DNA of 64,000 bases from Albula goreensis (GCA_022829145.1 CM040746.1:37915712-37979711); one strand, 5' to 3'; counted from the first letter of the stretch, positions 49,443 to 61,243 are shown. The notes: generated by a model from the sequence alone, not told the origin. Program-made: numbers and translations.

Positions 49443-49680
49443 GTGCAAAGATCCTTATGTGTGTGCAAAGATAATGGATTGTGTAAGTGTAAAGATAATG
49501 GATTGTTAAAGTGCAAAGATAATGGATTGTGTAAGTGTAAAGATAATGGATTGTGTAAGTGCAAAGATAATGGATTGTGTAAGTGTAAAGATAATGGATT
49601 GTGTAAGTGCAAAGATAATGGATTGTGTAAGTGTAAAGATAATGGGTCGTGTAAGTGTAAAGATAATGGATTGTGTAAGT
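49443..49680. repeat. 24-bp tandem array inside the LTR U3
   Basis: About ten units of GTGTAAGTGTAAAGATAATG plus GATT. Units with AAGTGT and AAGTGC largely alternate, giving a 48-bp higher-order period. As 24 is a multiple of three, the plus frame 49398-49844 (Cys-Lys-rich) and the minus frames 49082-49868 stay open; these are not genes. Tandem repeats in U3 often act as enhancers in retroviral LTRs (family knowledge). Confidence 0.95.
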
Positions 49681-49820
49681 TGAATTTTAATGGGAGAACA
49701 GGGACCACTGCATGTCATGAGGAGGAACTGCTGGATGACAGGGGCGTGAATGAAGAAGGGAGTCAGATCAAGGAGCCGGTCAGAAGGAAGAACGCCCCAG
49801 GAAACTATACCATGTTCTGT

Positions 49821-49830
49821 ATTATAAAAA
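49821..49830 (+). promoter_or_regulatory. TATA box of the solo LTR
   Basis: ATTATAAAAA lies about 116 bp before the AATAAA signal and after the tandem array, the expected place for the LTR promoter. Transcription would start about 25-30 bases downstream, near GTCAGTGAAGG. Confidence 0.6.
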
Positions 49831-50122
49831 GACTGGGTCAGTGAAGGATAGTCAGTCAGACTTCGCAAACTGACACACTATGTTGTTTGTCAGGGACAGG
49901 AGGATCTCAACTCAAAGCTCTGTATGCTTTATTCATTTGCTGCTTAATAAAACGAAGGATTGGTGACCAAATATCTTCTCCTATCACTTCATTCAAAGAA
50001 CACGCGGATTTCGCTCTCACATAGAATAGCGAGACTATTGAGTAGAATGGGCAGAAATCCAACAGTATCAAGCTAATTTAAACATTTTTTTTTTTTTTTA
50101 AAGTGGCATATGTGGAAGGTAG

Positions 50123-50145
50123 TACACACACATTCACACACACAC

Positions 50146-50206
<61 letters not shown>
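50123..50206. repeat. (CA)n microsatellite
   Basis: CA dinucleotides with a few interruptions at the left, then about 55 bp pure. Confidence 0.97.
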
Positions 50207-50207
<1 letters not shown>

Positions 50208-50339
50208 CCCTTGTTACTGACAATAAAACCATTTCTTTGACTCACACTCTACTGCTAATCCTTCGCCAGCCCCATACATAAGCACTCGCCCTACAGAAAA
50301 TCAATCACATACATTAATTACTATCATATAAATAAGACA

Positions 50340-50890
50340 CTCAATTGACATTATTTTAGCAGCTCCATTGTCCCATTGACACCAGCATTGCAGAAGGGAC
50401 GGGGGATCTTAATTCTGTCAGACCAATTGTCTCATCCAGAAATGCATTTAATGGATCATACACTGGAGATAATTACATATTCAGAGAATCATTCTGCCCA
50501 TATGAAAGCAGTCATTTCCTGCTATATTTAATTATGTCTTTACAATATAATTTTCTGGGAAATTGAAATCAGCATGGGTACTAAAGTCGATTAAATATCT
50601 ATAAGCATTAATATTGGATATTTTTATTCAAACAATTACATAACCTCCCGTCATTGATGGTGAGAGGATTACGGCATAGGGCAGAGAGATGTCATTGCAT
50701 TCCCAGGCATAGCCTAATGTTGCTAAGCTACTTTCTTCATGGAGCAACTGTAGGCAGAATGAATGCTTTCATGAAAGAGGCCGTAAGTGATGTATATAAG
50801 CTTTGCATATAATATTCTTTGAGTTTGTGCCTATGATTTGGCGATACCAGTAAATAATTCATGCTGTGCATTTTGAAGTCATACGACTAC
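50340..50890. promoter_or_regulatory. Candidate conserved enhancer block
   Basis: About 550 bp without simple repeats, holding many ATTA/TAAT homeodomain cores (for example GGAGATAATTACATATTC near 50465 and TTTAATTATGTC near 50527). It also has AATGCATTTAATGG (near 50442), a GATTAAATATC word (near 50589) and TGTTGCTAAGC, an RFX half-site (near 50718). This is the strongest enhancer-like texture in the window, but conservation has not been tested. Confidence 0.35.
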
Positions 50891-51889
50891 CTTGTTGCTT
50901 GTATGTTTTCCTAGTTTGTACTCAAAGTACTTTCTCAAAATTTACTAATTTCCTTATACTGGCTTATATTTCACAAAGACCAATTGAAATTGTGAAGGAA
51001 TTCGCTGCTTTAAAAAGTTGTATGTGAACCATGCAAACACAAGCCACCTTTTTAGTATCAAGTAGATTGGCATACTTTAAAGCACATAAACCAATACATA
51101 AAAATAAATTAAATAAATAAGAAAATCAATAAATTAAATAAATATAGTTTGTTCTGTCTGTTTACTGTTTCTAATACTGTATGTAGCCAACAAAGCCTAT
51201 GAAGTTGCAGCGTGTAATAATCTATGCAGTCTTCTTCATGCAGCAACATTAAACAGTATTCGGATAAACCAAATTTGTTTAAACTAATTTGGGTTCCTTC
51301 CCTATTTTTTATGGCTCAGACAGATTGTTTAAAAACATATTTTTACCAAAATAACATTATACCCTGTAGCTGGGTCCAAACAGGGTCTCCAAGACTGCTG
51401 GATTCTTCCCTGACTGACAACAGTACTGTATTACAATATTGCCATTTGAACGATCCTGACAGCAGCGTTTTGGTGTGCTAGACAGTGATGCCAGATCAGT
51501 ATCTTGTAAACACGGTGAAAAAAGAGCAGAGTTTGGGTCGGCTGTCATCCTCGCAGGGCAGCTACAGGGGTGATATCAGGGAACATCCGAACGGGTGAGA
51601 CACAGATGCATCACATCAGTGACAGGCCAGACGGTAAAGCTATATCTAATTTTCTGCCAATAACCCTGTTTTTTTTTTTTTATTTCCTGTTTCTTTATTA
51701 CAGTGAAGAGGAAGAGAGAGAGACAAACATTCAGACTGTCATTGTATAGGGGAGAACAGTGGTCCATTGTCAGATTTCTGGAGTCTTATGTGAAAATGTT
51801 GACATGTTTTTGACATTCACGTTAAGATTCTTGGAAGAAAAAAAAAACAGAAGCAGCAGCTACAACAGCAACATCAACATGATCATCAT
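50891..51889. other. Unique AT-rich non-coding DNA
   Basis: An A/T-only run of AAATAAAT words lies at about 51101-51147. No gene or mobile element recognised. Open frames at 51224-51548 overlap on both strands. Confidence 0.45.
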
Positions 51890-51890
51890 C

Positions 51891-51952
<62 letters not shown>
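51890..51952. repeat. (AAC)n microsatellite
   Basis: About twenty AAC units preceded by mixed AGC and ATC triplets. The frame at 51759-52046 is a poly-Asn artefact. Confidence 0.97.
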
Positions 51953-51953
<1 letters not shown>

Positions 51954-52429
51954 ACTTCTGCAGAGCAGCTTGAAAAGAGCAGAAGACTGAGCCATGCAAT
52001 CTCAAATGATGTTCATTTATTTGGATCTCATTTCCTTTACATTTGATTATTATTGCTTAATTCTATTTCCATTATTCTGCAAGCTAATTACTTCAGTTAA
52101 CCTGCTAATTTGATTAATTGCTCCAAACACATTTCAATTTGTGTCAGCCAATGACCCGGTTATGCTCTCAACAAGATTAGCTACGCAGAAGCACGGCAGA
52201 CCACAGACTATGAAACACAGTGGCTTAAAATGCAGCAAATTACATTCATGGACAACCTGATCCCATGTAGATAACAGTAAGAGCCCTCTGGCCATAACGG
52301 CACTATTAAAGATGTTGTAATTACTGTGGGCTACACTGGTAGCAGCCTGGTGTGAACAGTACATTAAAATCATTTGCTGCCAAATTTTATCTTTCACTAC
52401 AAAAATCACCCTCTGGAAATGCAATATTG
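51953..52429. other. Unique non-coding DNA
   Basis: No repeat recognised. It is covered in part by a minus-strand frame of 159 codons (52134-52613) that lacks any domain and is not supported as a gene. Confidence 0.45.
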
Positions 52430-52870
52430 GGAGGATATTAGCCGGGTCACCTGTAACCTGTGGCAGCACCTGCTGTCTGCATGAAAACACACTGGGAATA
52501 TAGGTACCTGATCTCCATTTTATGGGGCTTTTATGGGTGCAGCTGTTATGTACCTTGATTAAACTCATTTGACGTGTAATTAAACTCAACTGTGATTGCG
52601 ATTCATGAATCACCGAATGATATGAATCACCGTGGCAACGCAGCTGCCGGAGAGGTCATCCCTGCTGAATCCCATGTCCGGATATGAATCTGAGGAATTA
52701 GGTCATCCCGCCTGAGCCCGATCTTTAGTTAACTGGAAATCTGCATATGACAGGCATCCTTCCCAAGCCACTTCCCATGAATTCTCCCTGGAAAGCGCAG
52801 CTTTTCCCCGCAGTCTCTGGATTACAGATTGGCAAGGCCCATCCTTGGATAGAGGCCGCAAACAGCTTTT
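52430..52870. promoter_or_regulatory. Candidate conserved non-coding block
   Basis: A repeat-free, more GC-balanced stretch with CCTGTAACCTGTGGCAGC (near 52450), TGACGTGTAATTAAACTC (near 52570), CCGTGGCAACG (an RFX half-site near 52630) and CAGCTG. Motif density resembles developmental enhancers. It is inferred only. Confidence 0.3.
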
Positions 52871-54680
52871 TATGCACTGCTGAAAACTAGATTAACCTTG
52901 GAACTGTTCATTGGCTACATTTGTTCAACATGATATGCTTTTGCTGTACTAGTTCAACCGTCAGCATTTGTAGTTTTTTCTGTGTGTTTGTGTTTATATA
53001 GGCAGCTCATTAGCTGTGCTGTTTATTTTTTACTGCTTGTTTTTCATCATCTTCATCAAGGGTGCCAATCATTCTGGAATTGCCTTATGTACAAAGTTAA
53101 ATTCAAGTTATCAGTCTAAATATGACTTTATTATAATGTCCAGTTATTGTGTTGGTGTGAATACAATCCATTTTATTTCATTTAGATACAATGAATGGAT
53201 GTTCTGTGATGAAAATTCATTCTAAATGGTACCCTGGCATGGGTAGATCATATTAATGATCTAAGAGCGGGCTGGCCTCCACTGCTTGAGTTTAAATGAT
53301 CTTGTCTCATTTCCCTGGGAGATGTTTACTTCTTGATTGTAGTTTATCAATTGCATTGCATTTTTTTTTCACTCTGACCTAATTTATGCATCATAACAAA
53401 TTGACTTATGGAATTCATTTACTCATAGTAGCATTGAGTTATATTGATTAATATCCCATTCAGGTCTCATTTTCAGCTTGTCGTAGGTGTGACAAAAACC
53501 AAACAAATGGGCCTTAATGAGCAGAGAGGGGAGAAATCGATGATGCACTCACAGTCTTAGATATTATATCTTCATCTTTTATAATGAAAGAAATTCCACA
53601 GACGTACTGTCCACAAAAATAAAACACAGACAACCAGCTGTCTCCTAGATCCGTGCCAACTCTAATGAGACAAACAGGTCCAGAAATTACCTCAGAGATA
53701 TGCGGTTACGAATAACACACATTTGGTGGCATTTAATGATTTAAAAATATAAATATATTTTTAAAGTTCATTTTATGCTTAGATGGACGGCAGAATTATT
53801 CATTGCTATCTGTTATGTTGCTGAGCCATTCACTGGGACACACACGCCAAATGAGGTCCCTCTGAGTCTACCGCCAGTGTGTCAGTAACCCCCTCGCCAC
53901 AGTCCACACAAGCTGTGTGATATGCTCCGCAATCTGAATGAATAATTCACCCCTACAAGCTAAACATGTCTTACTTTGCTTGTTATTAATTTCAAAAACT
54001 GCATTGCTTAAGTCTGCAACATGGTCACTTGCAAGCCCCTTTGGACAATAAGTCTGAATGAGCTGAGTAATATGGCATGATAGAACCCAACTGATAACAT
54101 ATCTTTATTAAAGTGCTATAATCAGATGTGCAAGCATTACCATATTAAAACTGTAAAATATTATAATACAATAAAGCATCGATTATTATTTGATGTGTCA
54201 ATGTCTCAGTCAAATTTAAAATTCATTTGTACATATTAATGGAATTTACATTCCTTAATGATTTAAATGAATTATTCTGGTTTCCAACACATTATGCCAT
54301 TGTTCATACATTGGATTCGTCCAGTGCAAATTATCATTTAAAATCCTTCCAAGTACTTTCTGAATATCGTGCAAATGAGTGTTTTTCTCTGGAGCAGTGA
54401 CAGGAATGTAGTACAATTCAAAATGAAATGTGAACATCACAGTGATGTGAAATGAAAACCCACACCGTATCATAAATATCAACATGTCTGGGGGTTATTT
54501 TCAGGCAAGATGGGAAGCAGAGTGGCAGTCATTCCAGAGCTGTGCTGATTTGCATGATATGAGACAAGTTTGACTTCCACATCACTCTTATAAAATGAGC
54601 CCCATTCGCCGCTATCAGAATCACATCATTTTAAAATATAAAACTCCAACAGACCACTGAAGCTGTAACCTTCAGCTCGG
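52871..54680. other. Unique non-coding DNA
   Basis: No gene or mobile element recognised. The part at about 53500-53960 is repeat-free with many ATTA cores and may be conserved non-coding DNA. Open frames at 53016-53225 and 54255-54485 lack domains. Confidence 0.4.
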
Positions 54681-54688
54681 AGTTACCC

Positions 54689-54703
54689 GGTTACTAAGCA
54701 ACC
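54689..54703. promoter_or_regulatory. RFX-type X-box
   Basis: GGTTACTAAGCAACC is a near-perfect palindrome with the two half-sites and three-base spacer of an RFX X-box. It is the second such site in the window, the other being at 20327. Confidence 0.5.
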
Positions 54704-54863
54704 GAAGTTAAATTTCTGAACTTGTGTAACACTCACACAGTGAGTCTTATTCGTTTTGACCTTTGTTGTTTTTAGATTAATAGATACTTCCTTCCCTTTG
54801 AGCCAATACCTGAAACACCAGCTCCCTGTGTCTGGGCATTGAGTCTGCTGATTACAATATTTC

Positions 54864-54877
54864 TATATATATATATG

Positions 54878-54923
<46 letters not shown>
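54864..54923. repeat. (TA)n microsatellite
   Basis: TA dinucleotides with two G interruptions, about 60 bp. Confidence 0.97.
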
Positions 54924-54926
<3 letters not shown>

Positions 54927-55855
54927 CAGAGTCCAATGATATTAGCATGATGGATATGTTATTTTGCTTTGCAATATCAGAAATAACTGCACTGTGAGGA
55001 GGCTAGTATTTTCAGGAGAAAACAAAAAAAAAAAACTATTCATATGAAAGTACAATTTCTCTTGTAGCTGATTCATGCATTTCATAGTGTGTTTTATGAA
55101 TATTGCACATTCTAATTTTACTCTTGGATATTAAAATCAATTCAGTACCAAATGAGGTCTGGTACATTTTGCTAGCGCTTGCCGAATGAATGAGAAATTT
55201 TTGTGAATATTTAAAGCTGCTTCACTGCAGGACAGGGAAGCATTGGGATTCAGTCATGGAAAACACAGAATATCAACAAAAGAACTGTCCAAAAATGGGT
55301 CACGTGATCATCAGGTGAAAATTAAACATATGTTTTGGTTTTTGGAAAGTATTATTTTGATAAGTGTGAGATATATGATAAGTGAATGATATATGTGTTG
55401 GAAGGTGTGGGGTGTGTGACAAGACTGTGCACTACAATCCACATGCCCTACCTTGTTAGGACTGAATGAACAACAGATACTTTAGAAATAATGAAAAACA
55501 AGCATGGCAGCCCAAGAAATGTATAACGCCAAACCTGACATGAATAAGAACGGCCTGTAATGCACCATCACTTGACTGGAGGAGTTCATTTTCATGGGCT
55601 TCCTTATTGGCTGGACCCATAGTGAACCGTCCAATCACTGACATGCGTGAATCAATCAAACTCACCTTTTCTCATTCTCTTGTCAACAAAATACGATGAT
55701 TGACTCAAGCCAGTGAGCTGCTGACATATTTGGAGACAAGGTTTATTTTACCCTTATTCTCACAAAAATTTCAGCCCAGGGGTAGGGAAAAAGGAAACAT
55801 GAAAATGTAGTGTGCTCAGCATAAACTATATCAAGAGGTAGTACATGTGAAATAT
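54924..55855. other. Unique non-coding DNA
   Basis: A-tract at about 55024-55036. No gene or element recognised up to the LTR boundary. Confidence 0.45.
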
Positions 55856-55860
55856 GTAGT

Positions 55861-56722
55861 TGTTATGTCCCGAGGCATCTTGGGGTATAGGGAAGGGGAA
55901 TGCAACATAAGAGAATGTGGTGTGATGGGAGGCCAGGACAGACAAAAAAAAAAAAAAAAAAAAAAAAACACAAAATAAACCAAAAAGTTAAGTGTTAAGA
56001 AACGGGAGGTGCGCTTTATTTGTAATGTGTACTGTGCTGGGGGTATTTACAAAGGAGGGGGCAATACACACTATGTACAATTATTTACAACAATTTAACA
56101 ACAGCACAAACACAAATTAAAAACCTGGGTCTGTTACCTAGTCTGTTTATACTCAGCTAGCTGACTAGTAACAAAAATAATAGTTTGCAAACTATTATTT
56201 AGTAGTAATAATAGTAGTTAAACTAACTAGACTGACCTAACCAAACCAAATACAGTGTATACAGTGTATAGTGTATCTAACAGGCAATACCCTAGGTGTA
56301 AGCATATGGTATGACGTGTGGTATTATATTTACAATATATCTCACCTGCCCTTCTTCCCAAACACGCAACAGGGTAATGCACAGAGTTTTACAGGGAAAC
56401 ATAATACAAGGGTATAAACAATATGGGTTATTTTATACAGGAGTTTGTAAAACAACGAGCGAAAAGCTTGAGCGAAATGGTGAACAGACGGATCTCTTGA
56501 GAAACGGTGCTGAGGGTTTAAAAACTGTCCCGGGGAATATTGATTGGGGGGAGCGGGCAGCGGACAGAGAATGGATTGGTTGATGAGGACGCACAGTAAC
56601 TGGGGGTGGACCAATGGAAGACGAATACCAAGCATGAAATGAAAAGCGGGAGAAAAACTAAACATCAAACAGAAAGATGGGAAAGATGCACAAATAATAT
56701 ATGCACAACCAAGGGCATAACA
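55861..56722 (-). mobile_element. Solo LTR, minus strand (Ty3/gypsy-like candidate)
   Basis: The block starts TGTTATGTCCC and ends GGGCATAACA, so its tips are inverted repeats with TG...CA ends. It is flanked by GTAGT (55856-55860) and GTAGC (56723-56727), a 5-bp target duplication with one mismatch. On the minus strand the order is two CCAAT boxes (56575-56579 and 56543-56547), a TTTTTAAA TATA-like box (56517-56524) and an AATAAA signal (56015-56020), as in an LTR promoter. The A-tract at 55944-55968 falls in the U5-like part. No coding region adjoins it. Length, TGTTATG ends and a 5-bp duplication fit Ty3/gypsy, but other LTR groups are possible. Confidence 0.72.
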
Positions 56723-57392
56723 GTAGCCCTTTCACACACCACCTCTGACAACATGACCAGTGTCTTACGCTGCTTGATTTCTAGCAATCGCTGCTCCAGT
56801 AAGATCCCTCTCCTGAATTTTAATGTCTTAAGATATTTTTGAATTCTGACTGAATGGCTTCCAAGATTCGTGTCATTAATTCGGTTGACTAGAATAGAGT
56901 GCCCCTGACTGGGTTTCCTCATATATCCCAGTTCTGCATCTTAGCTCCTCCCCTTCCTCCTCCTGTCCAAACCCCCCCAGGCCTCTTTGGATGGGGGTTC
57001 AAAGCAGCGTGGGGAGGCACAGCGCTCACCCGAGGCACCGGGCCAATGTCCTCTGAGTCTTCTAATTTCCCCATTCTTGGAACATCTTCAAGTATGCCCA
57101 GGTGAAGAAAGCACACATATTTGAAATTTCTCCTGATTTGAATAATCTTGTTACCTGTCAAAAATATTCATGTTTCACCTGCGTGTAGTACATTAATAAT
57201 TCCCAGCAACTACAGAATTTTTAGTTGCATTTTTTTTGCTTTCAAATCAATACTGTAATTAAAGTTCCCACTTTAGCGGCAGTTTCACTTACACACAGTG
57301 AGATATAGATCGGACCACAATGATACAGTTTTCCAATATTCTGCATTGCTTACTTGTTGTAATCACAAGAGAGGTGTTATATTTTAGAGGTC

Positions 57393-57429
<37 letters not shown>

Positions 57430-57838
57430 GGTTTAAAGAAGTTAAACTTAAAGAATTTTTTTTTTTTTGTTGCATCCAAAATATGGGATATATTCATCTG
57501 AGATTTCTCTCAGAAGGGACACACGAATGAGTGATTTTGCTGTCAGGATTCTGAACACGTTGTACTGAAGCATTTATCTGGCTGTGCTGGGGTCTTCATT
57601 TTCAGTTCTTTATGATCTCTTTCCAATCATTCCATGAGCCAAGCTTTGATGGTTAAAAAAAGATCCACTGATTGTGGTCTCCTAATAACTCAGCCTAGTG
57701 TGACCTGCTATTGATCCTAGCTGTCACACATGAAACAATTACCCATTCGGAATCATATACAACGGCACAAACACACTTGAGACAACTGTACAAACAATTT
57801 CAGAGGTAATGTAGCTACTGTATACAGTGTAAAGAACG
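56723..57838. other. Unique non-coding DNA
   Basis: Contains a C-rich word near 56968 and a TAA array at 57392-57428. No gene or element recognised. Confidence 0.45.
57392..57428. repeat. (TAA)n microsatellite
   Basis: About twelve TAA units, uninterrupted. Confidence 0.96.
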
Positions 57839-58345
57839 CACTGTATGGCCAATTCATTAGGTACGCCTACCTAAAAATAAGTTGCTCCCACTTTTACCCT
57901 CAAAACAGTCTGACTTTGTCAGAAGATGGAAAGTGATGCTGGCCTGTGTCGACTCCAGTGCTGCCCAAGGCTCCAGTACATTGGCTGGTGGTGGATCTCT
58001 ACCTCCAGTTGTTCAATCCAAGTGGATTGAGATCCATTTGAGTGGGGAGGTCACTGCAGAAACCTTAATTTACCATCACATTCCCAGAACCATATTTGGA
58101 CTTTCCCAGCCTTGTGGCATGGAGAACTGTTCTACAGAAAAAGCCCGTTCACTGACAGACAGAATTCTGCCCTGAAGGGATGCACCAGGTAGATGATCAT
58201 GTCCAGATGTTCTGGGGCACTCAAGCACATCTGTACTCAAATCAAGGGTCTCAGTCAGGGCCATCAAAAACATACCCCACACCATGACACCTCCACCACC
58301 AGCCTGCCTCATTCACACCCAACAGAGGGCGATCCATCCGTATAG
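57839..58345 (-). pseudogene. Decayed Tc1/mariner-like transposon with transposase remnant
   Basis: The left edge CACTGTATGGCCAATTCATT followed by AGGTACGCCTACCT matches the ends of a very common fish DNA transposon. On the minus strand, 58076-58312 still encodes Gly-Gly-Gly-Gly-Val-Met-Val-Trp-Gly-Met-Phe, the conserved block before the second catalytic acidic residue in Tc1-type transposases. It continues only about 65 residues. The N-terminal DNA-binding part and the other catalytic residues are not recognisable, and the right end is lost. It is a dead relic. Confidence 0.65.
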
Positions 58346-58439
58346 TTTTCTCCAAACCCAGGTCCTTCCATCCCATAGTGAATTTGAGAATTAATATATT
58401 TATTTATTGAACAATTTTCCAAATTTGCTGGTGGCTTGT

Positions 58440-58560
58440 GGTTGCTGTACTCATATCAAGGGATCCAATATGTGCAACGAAAACACAACCCACACCATTG
58501 CACCGCCAACACCAACAGCCTACATCGTTTACACCCGACAAGACCATGCAATTAACGGTG
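58440..58560 (-). repeat. Second copy of the transposase-region segment
   Basis: GTACTCATATCAAGGGATCC and the following CCCACACCATTGCACCGCC, ending TTTACACCCGACA, parallel 58233-58325 (GTACTCAAATCAAGGGTCTC, CCCACACCATGACACCTCC, TTCACACCCAACA). The two lie about 215 bp apart in the same orientation. Either part of the element was duplicated or two related copies inserted near each other. Confidence 0.7.
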
Positions 58561-60157
58561 TGCTGGGTGCACTGTCAGCCAGAATGTATCTAAAGCTATA
58601 CTCCGTTCCCCCCACCCATCGTTGCAGGATGGGGTAAGTGGGCAGATTCCGTGGGAATTCAAAGCAATCAAGAGCGCTAATGACACCCCTATCTCAGGTA
58701 GCGTAACCATGCAGGTAGACAGCTAATGGATAATTAGAAAGCAGCATGAAAGATTAAAAAACCAAGATGGCCCAGTGAGGAGTCTGTATCGGCATATTCG
58801 CTATGCTCTCCTTTCTCAACGAAGCTACAGAAGTGCTTTTCTTTGAAATATGGTAATGAAATATTTGCATAATTACACATTAAACCATGGACTATTCTAA
58901 CTCAGCATGCATTAAGAATCGTTATGCGTTTGTAAGGACAATTAGACACTTTCAAGTCTCTCTCTACCCTGATGCAGAATAGAATGACACTTTCACAGGT
59001 ATAGTGGAGTCTTTAATGCTCTCTGGTTCTTTCCATGCATAAGAAACCTTGGTCATGCTTTATTTGGATGTCAGACTCTAGAGTCCTTTAGTTTTGCAGA
59101 GCTTAAGCGATTAACGTATGTTACCAACTGGCTATAAAGCTTGTTTTCAATACATGAATCATAAGTTGATTGAAAGGAAACCACAAATACATGCAGACAC
59201 CTCAGCCTCCCTTAACATGGCCCTGACATTTATACATTTTGTAATTTATACAATGAGCTATGAATCCAGTGAAGTGTGTATAACATGTATTACATCCCTG
59301 ACCAAGATGGTTCATCTTACAAAGCACTTATAAACACATTTTATAGATTCCATTTTCTTTCATTTCTATGACACCAGACAGCAAGAAAGACCATGCCTTC
59401 TGATTACATGTACACCTTGCAGTATAGGAAATGTTTTTATGAAGCACTGCAGCTTGTAACTGTCATATTAAGTTATATGTTATTGCAACTCAATATGACA
59501 ATGTTATTATTGTACATATTTTAATATCACATATTCACAATACCATATTTGAATCACGTTTTATTGTGCATCAGGCACATCATACACACTGTCAATTATC
59601 CTTTAAAAATACTTTTATTTTATCTTGCAAACTGTCAACTCAGCACCTGCAAAGAAATTAAAACGAAGCTGAGAAGAATCTCTTGACTACTACATAGTAC
59701 TCTTACTTATATCAGTCCCTCTTTCATGCATGGGTGGTTGTCATTTTCCATCACACAGTAGTGCCAATTGTTATTTACAGATAAAACCTAACATACTGAG
59801 GGAAAAAAATGTCACGTTGAGTCCTGTGTTATGAGAAGTCCTTACTGCTATATGCATCAGATGGCAGACTGGCACGACAGTATGAACTATACAGATGGTT
59901 TGTCTATAGCAGGTTTATAATAGATATATTTATTTAATCACAATGTACCCCTTTGCCCAGAATGTACAGTCTGATGGTCTTGGCATCACTGTGGTCAAAA
60001 ATCTGTCCATCAGCATGACTGGGTCTCTTACTCCATGTTAGGTTATTTCATAACTGATGTTAATCTCAATTCCCCATCCACATTGTACATGTTACATAAT
60101 ATTTAATATTTGTTAAAGATTGTGTTTTATTCTGGGCATTTTCTCTTCAGTCTTTGT
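58561..60157. other. Unique AT-rich non-coding DNA
   Basis: No gene or mobile element recognised. The frame at 59118-59333 has no domain. Confidence 0.45.
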
Positions 60158-60203
60158 ACACGCACACACACACATACACATCACGTGCGTACACTCTCAC
60201 TCA

Positions 60204-60297
<94 letters not shown>

Positions 60298-60298
60298 C
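60158..60298. repeat. (CA)n microsatellite
   Basis: An interrupted CA stretch (60158-60205) followed by about 87 bp of pure AC. The Thr-His and Cys-Val open frames here are artefacts. Confidence 0.97.
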
Positions 60299-61243
60299 AG
60301 CAAAGTAGATCCATAACTGTTGGATCTGGTAGCACTGGCTAAATAAAACATTTGCTTTCCAATGTGACTGCGCAGCTGTGATCGCATCACTGGGAGCCAC
60401 TAGAAAGACATGAAGTAGGACATTCATTTATCATGAGCTACACTCTGACCCAGTGTCTATGCTAAAAACAAACATTTAAAATGGAGGTCCTTATGAACCG
60501 CTAGACTGATTTTCTCATCCTGAAGTGTAAGACCCATGAGGAACCTGTAAAGCTTATTTGACCTTTCACCTCAGAAGTTCAGTAATGAATATGACATCAT
60601 TTGAAGACTCGTTCAAAGACAGAACACAAACATGAAGTCCATATGAATCTGTCTGAAATCGGAGAGTTTTACACACATTTTCACTCATATCACTCATGTT
60701 TAATATAAGGCTATCTATAATCATAATGCTTATCATTTAATTGCTTGTCAGATAGCCAATAATTTCCTCTTGCTGAATTCATTTAGTGAATCTTGGCTGC
60801 TTTTAACCCCTTCTGAGCATGTGGGTGATCATGAATGCCATGTGCCGTCTCTGTCCAGCTGTTGCATCTAACTGCTCTGGGATTCTGCCAGTTTCAAATA
60901 CTCCATTATAAAAGCCAATAAGTCAACAGATACCAGACTTATTGCTGAAGCATTGAACCAAATTGTGGAATGTAAATTTTATAACTTTTTTTAGACTCTC
61001 AAACTGGAATTTGTGATCATTTCCTACATGTGTCACTTTTTCATATGCGTTCAGTGGCCAGAGGAGGGTTAAAGCTGATTTTAGTAATGGAACATGGGCT
61101 CTGATCGTTTGATCACATGACTTCCTACTAGAAATGAAAAATTCAGATCTCCTGTTTACATGGGTTACAACAGAAAAATGAAATATTTTTTGTTTCAATT
61201 TATAGAGAAACACATTCAATTTTAGTAAGCTAAGGATAGTTTT

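Larger units (their letters stand above)
49099..50064 (+). mobile_element. Solo LTR of an endogenous retrovirus-like element
   Basis: The block runs from TGTAGATAT to AAATCCAACA, so it has TG...CA ends with imperfect inverted tips. It is flanked by a 4-bp duplication GTAT (49095-49098 and 50065-50068). Inside, in LTR order on the plus strand, are a U3-like part with a 24-bp tandem array, a TATA box (ATTATAAAAA, 49821-49830) and a polyadenylation signal (AATAAA, 49946-49951). No primer-binding site or internal coding region adjoins it, so it is a solo LTR left by recombination. Class cannot be fixed without the internal genes; the layout fits a retrovirus-type LTR. Confidence 0.7.

Noticed and set aside
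49443-49680. Regular short array that might suggest a CRISPR
   Set aside because: Units are contiguous 24-bp copies with no unique spacers, and the setting is a vertebrate genome with an LTR around it.
49398-49844. Cys-Lys-rich 148-codon frame resembling a metal-binding repeat protein
   Set aside because: The repeat comes from the 24-bp tandem array inside the LTR U3. Minus-strand frames over the same array are also open.
52134-52613. 159-codon minus-strand frame
   Set aside because: No domain or repeated family features. A frame of this length is expected occasionally by chance in 64 kb.
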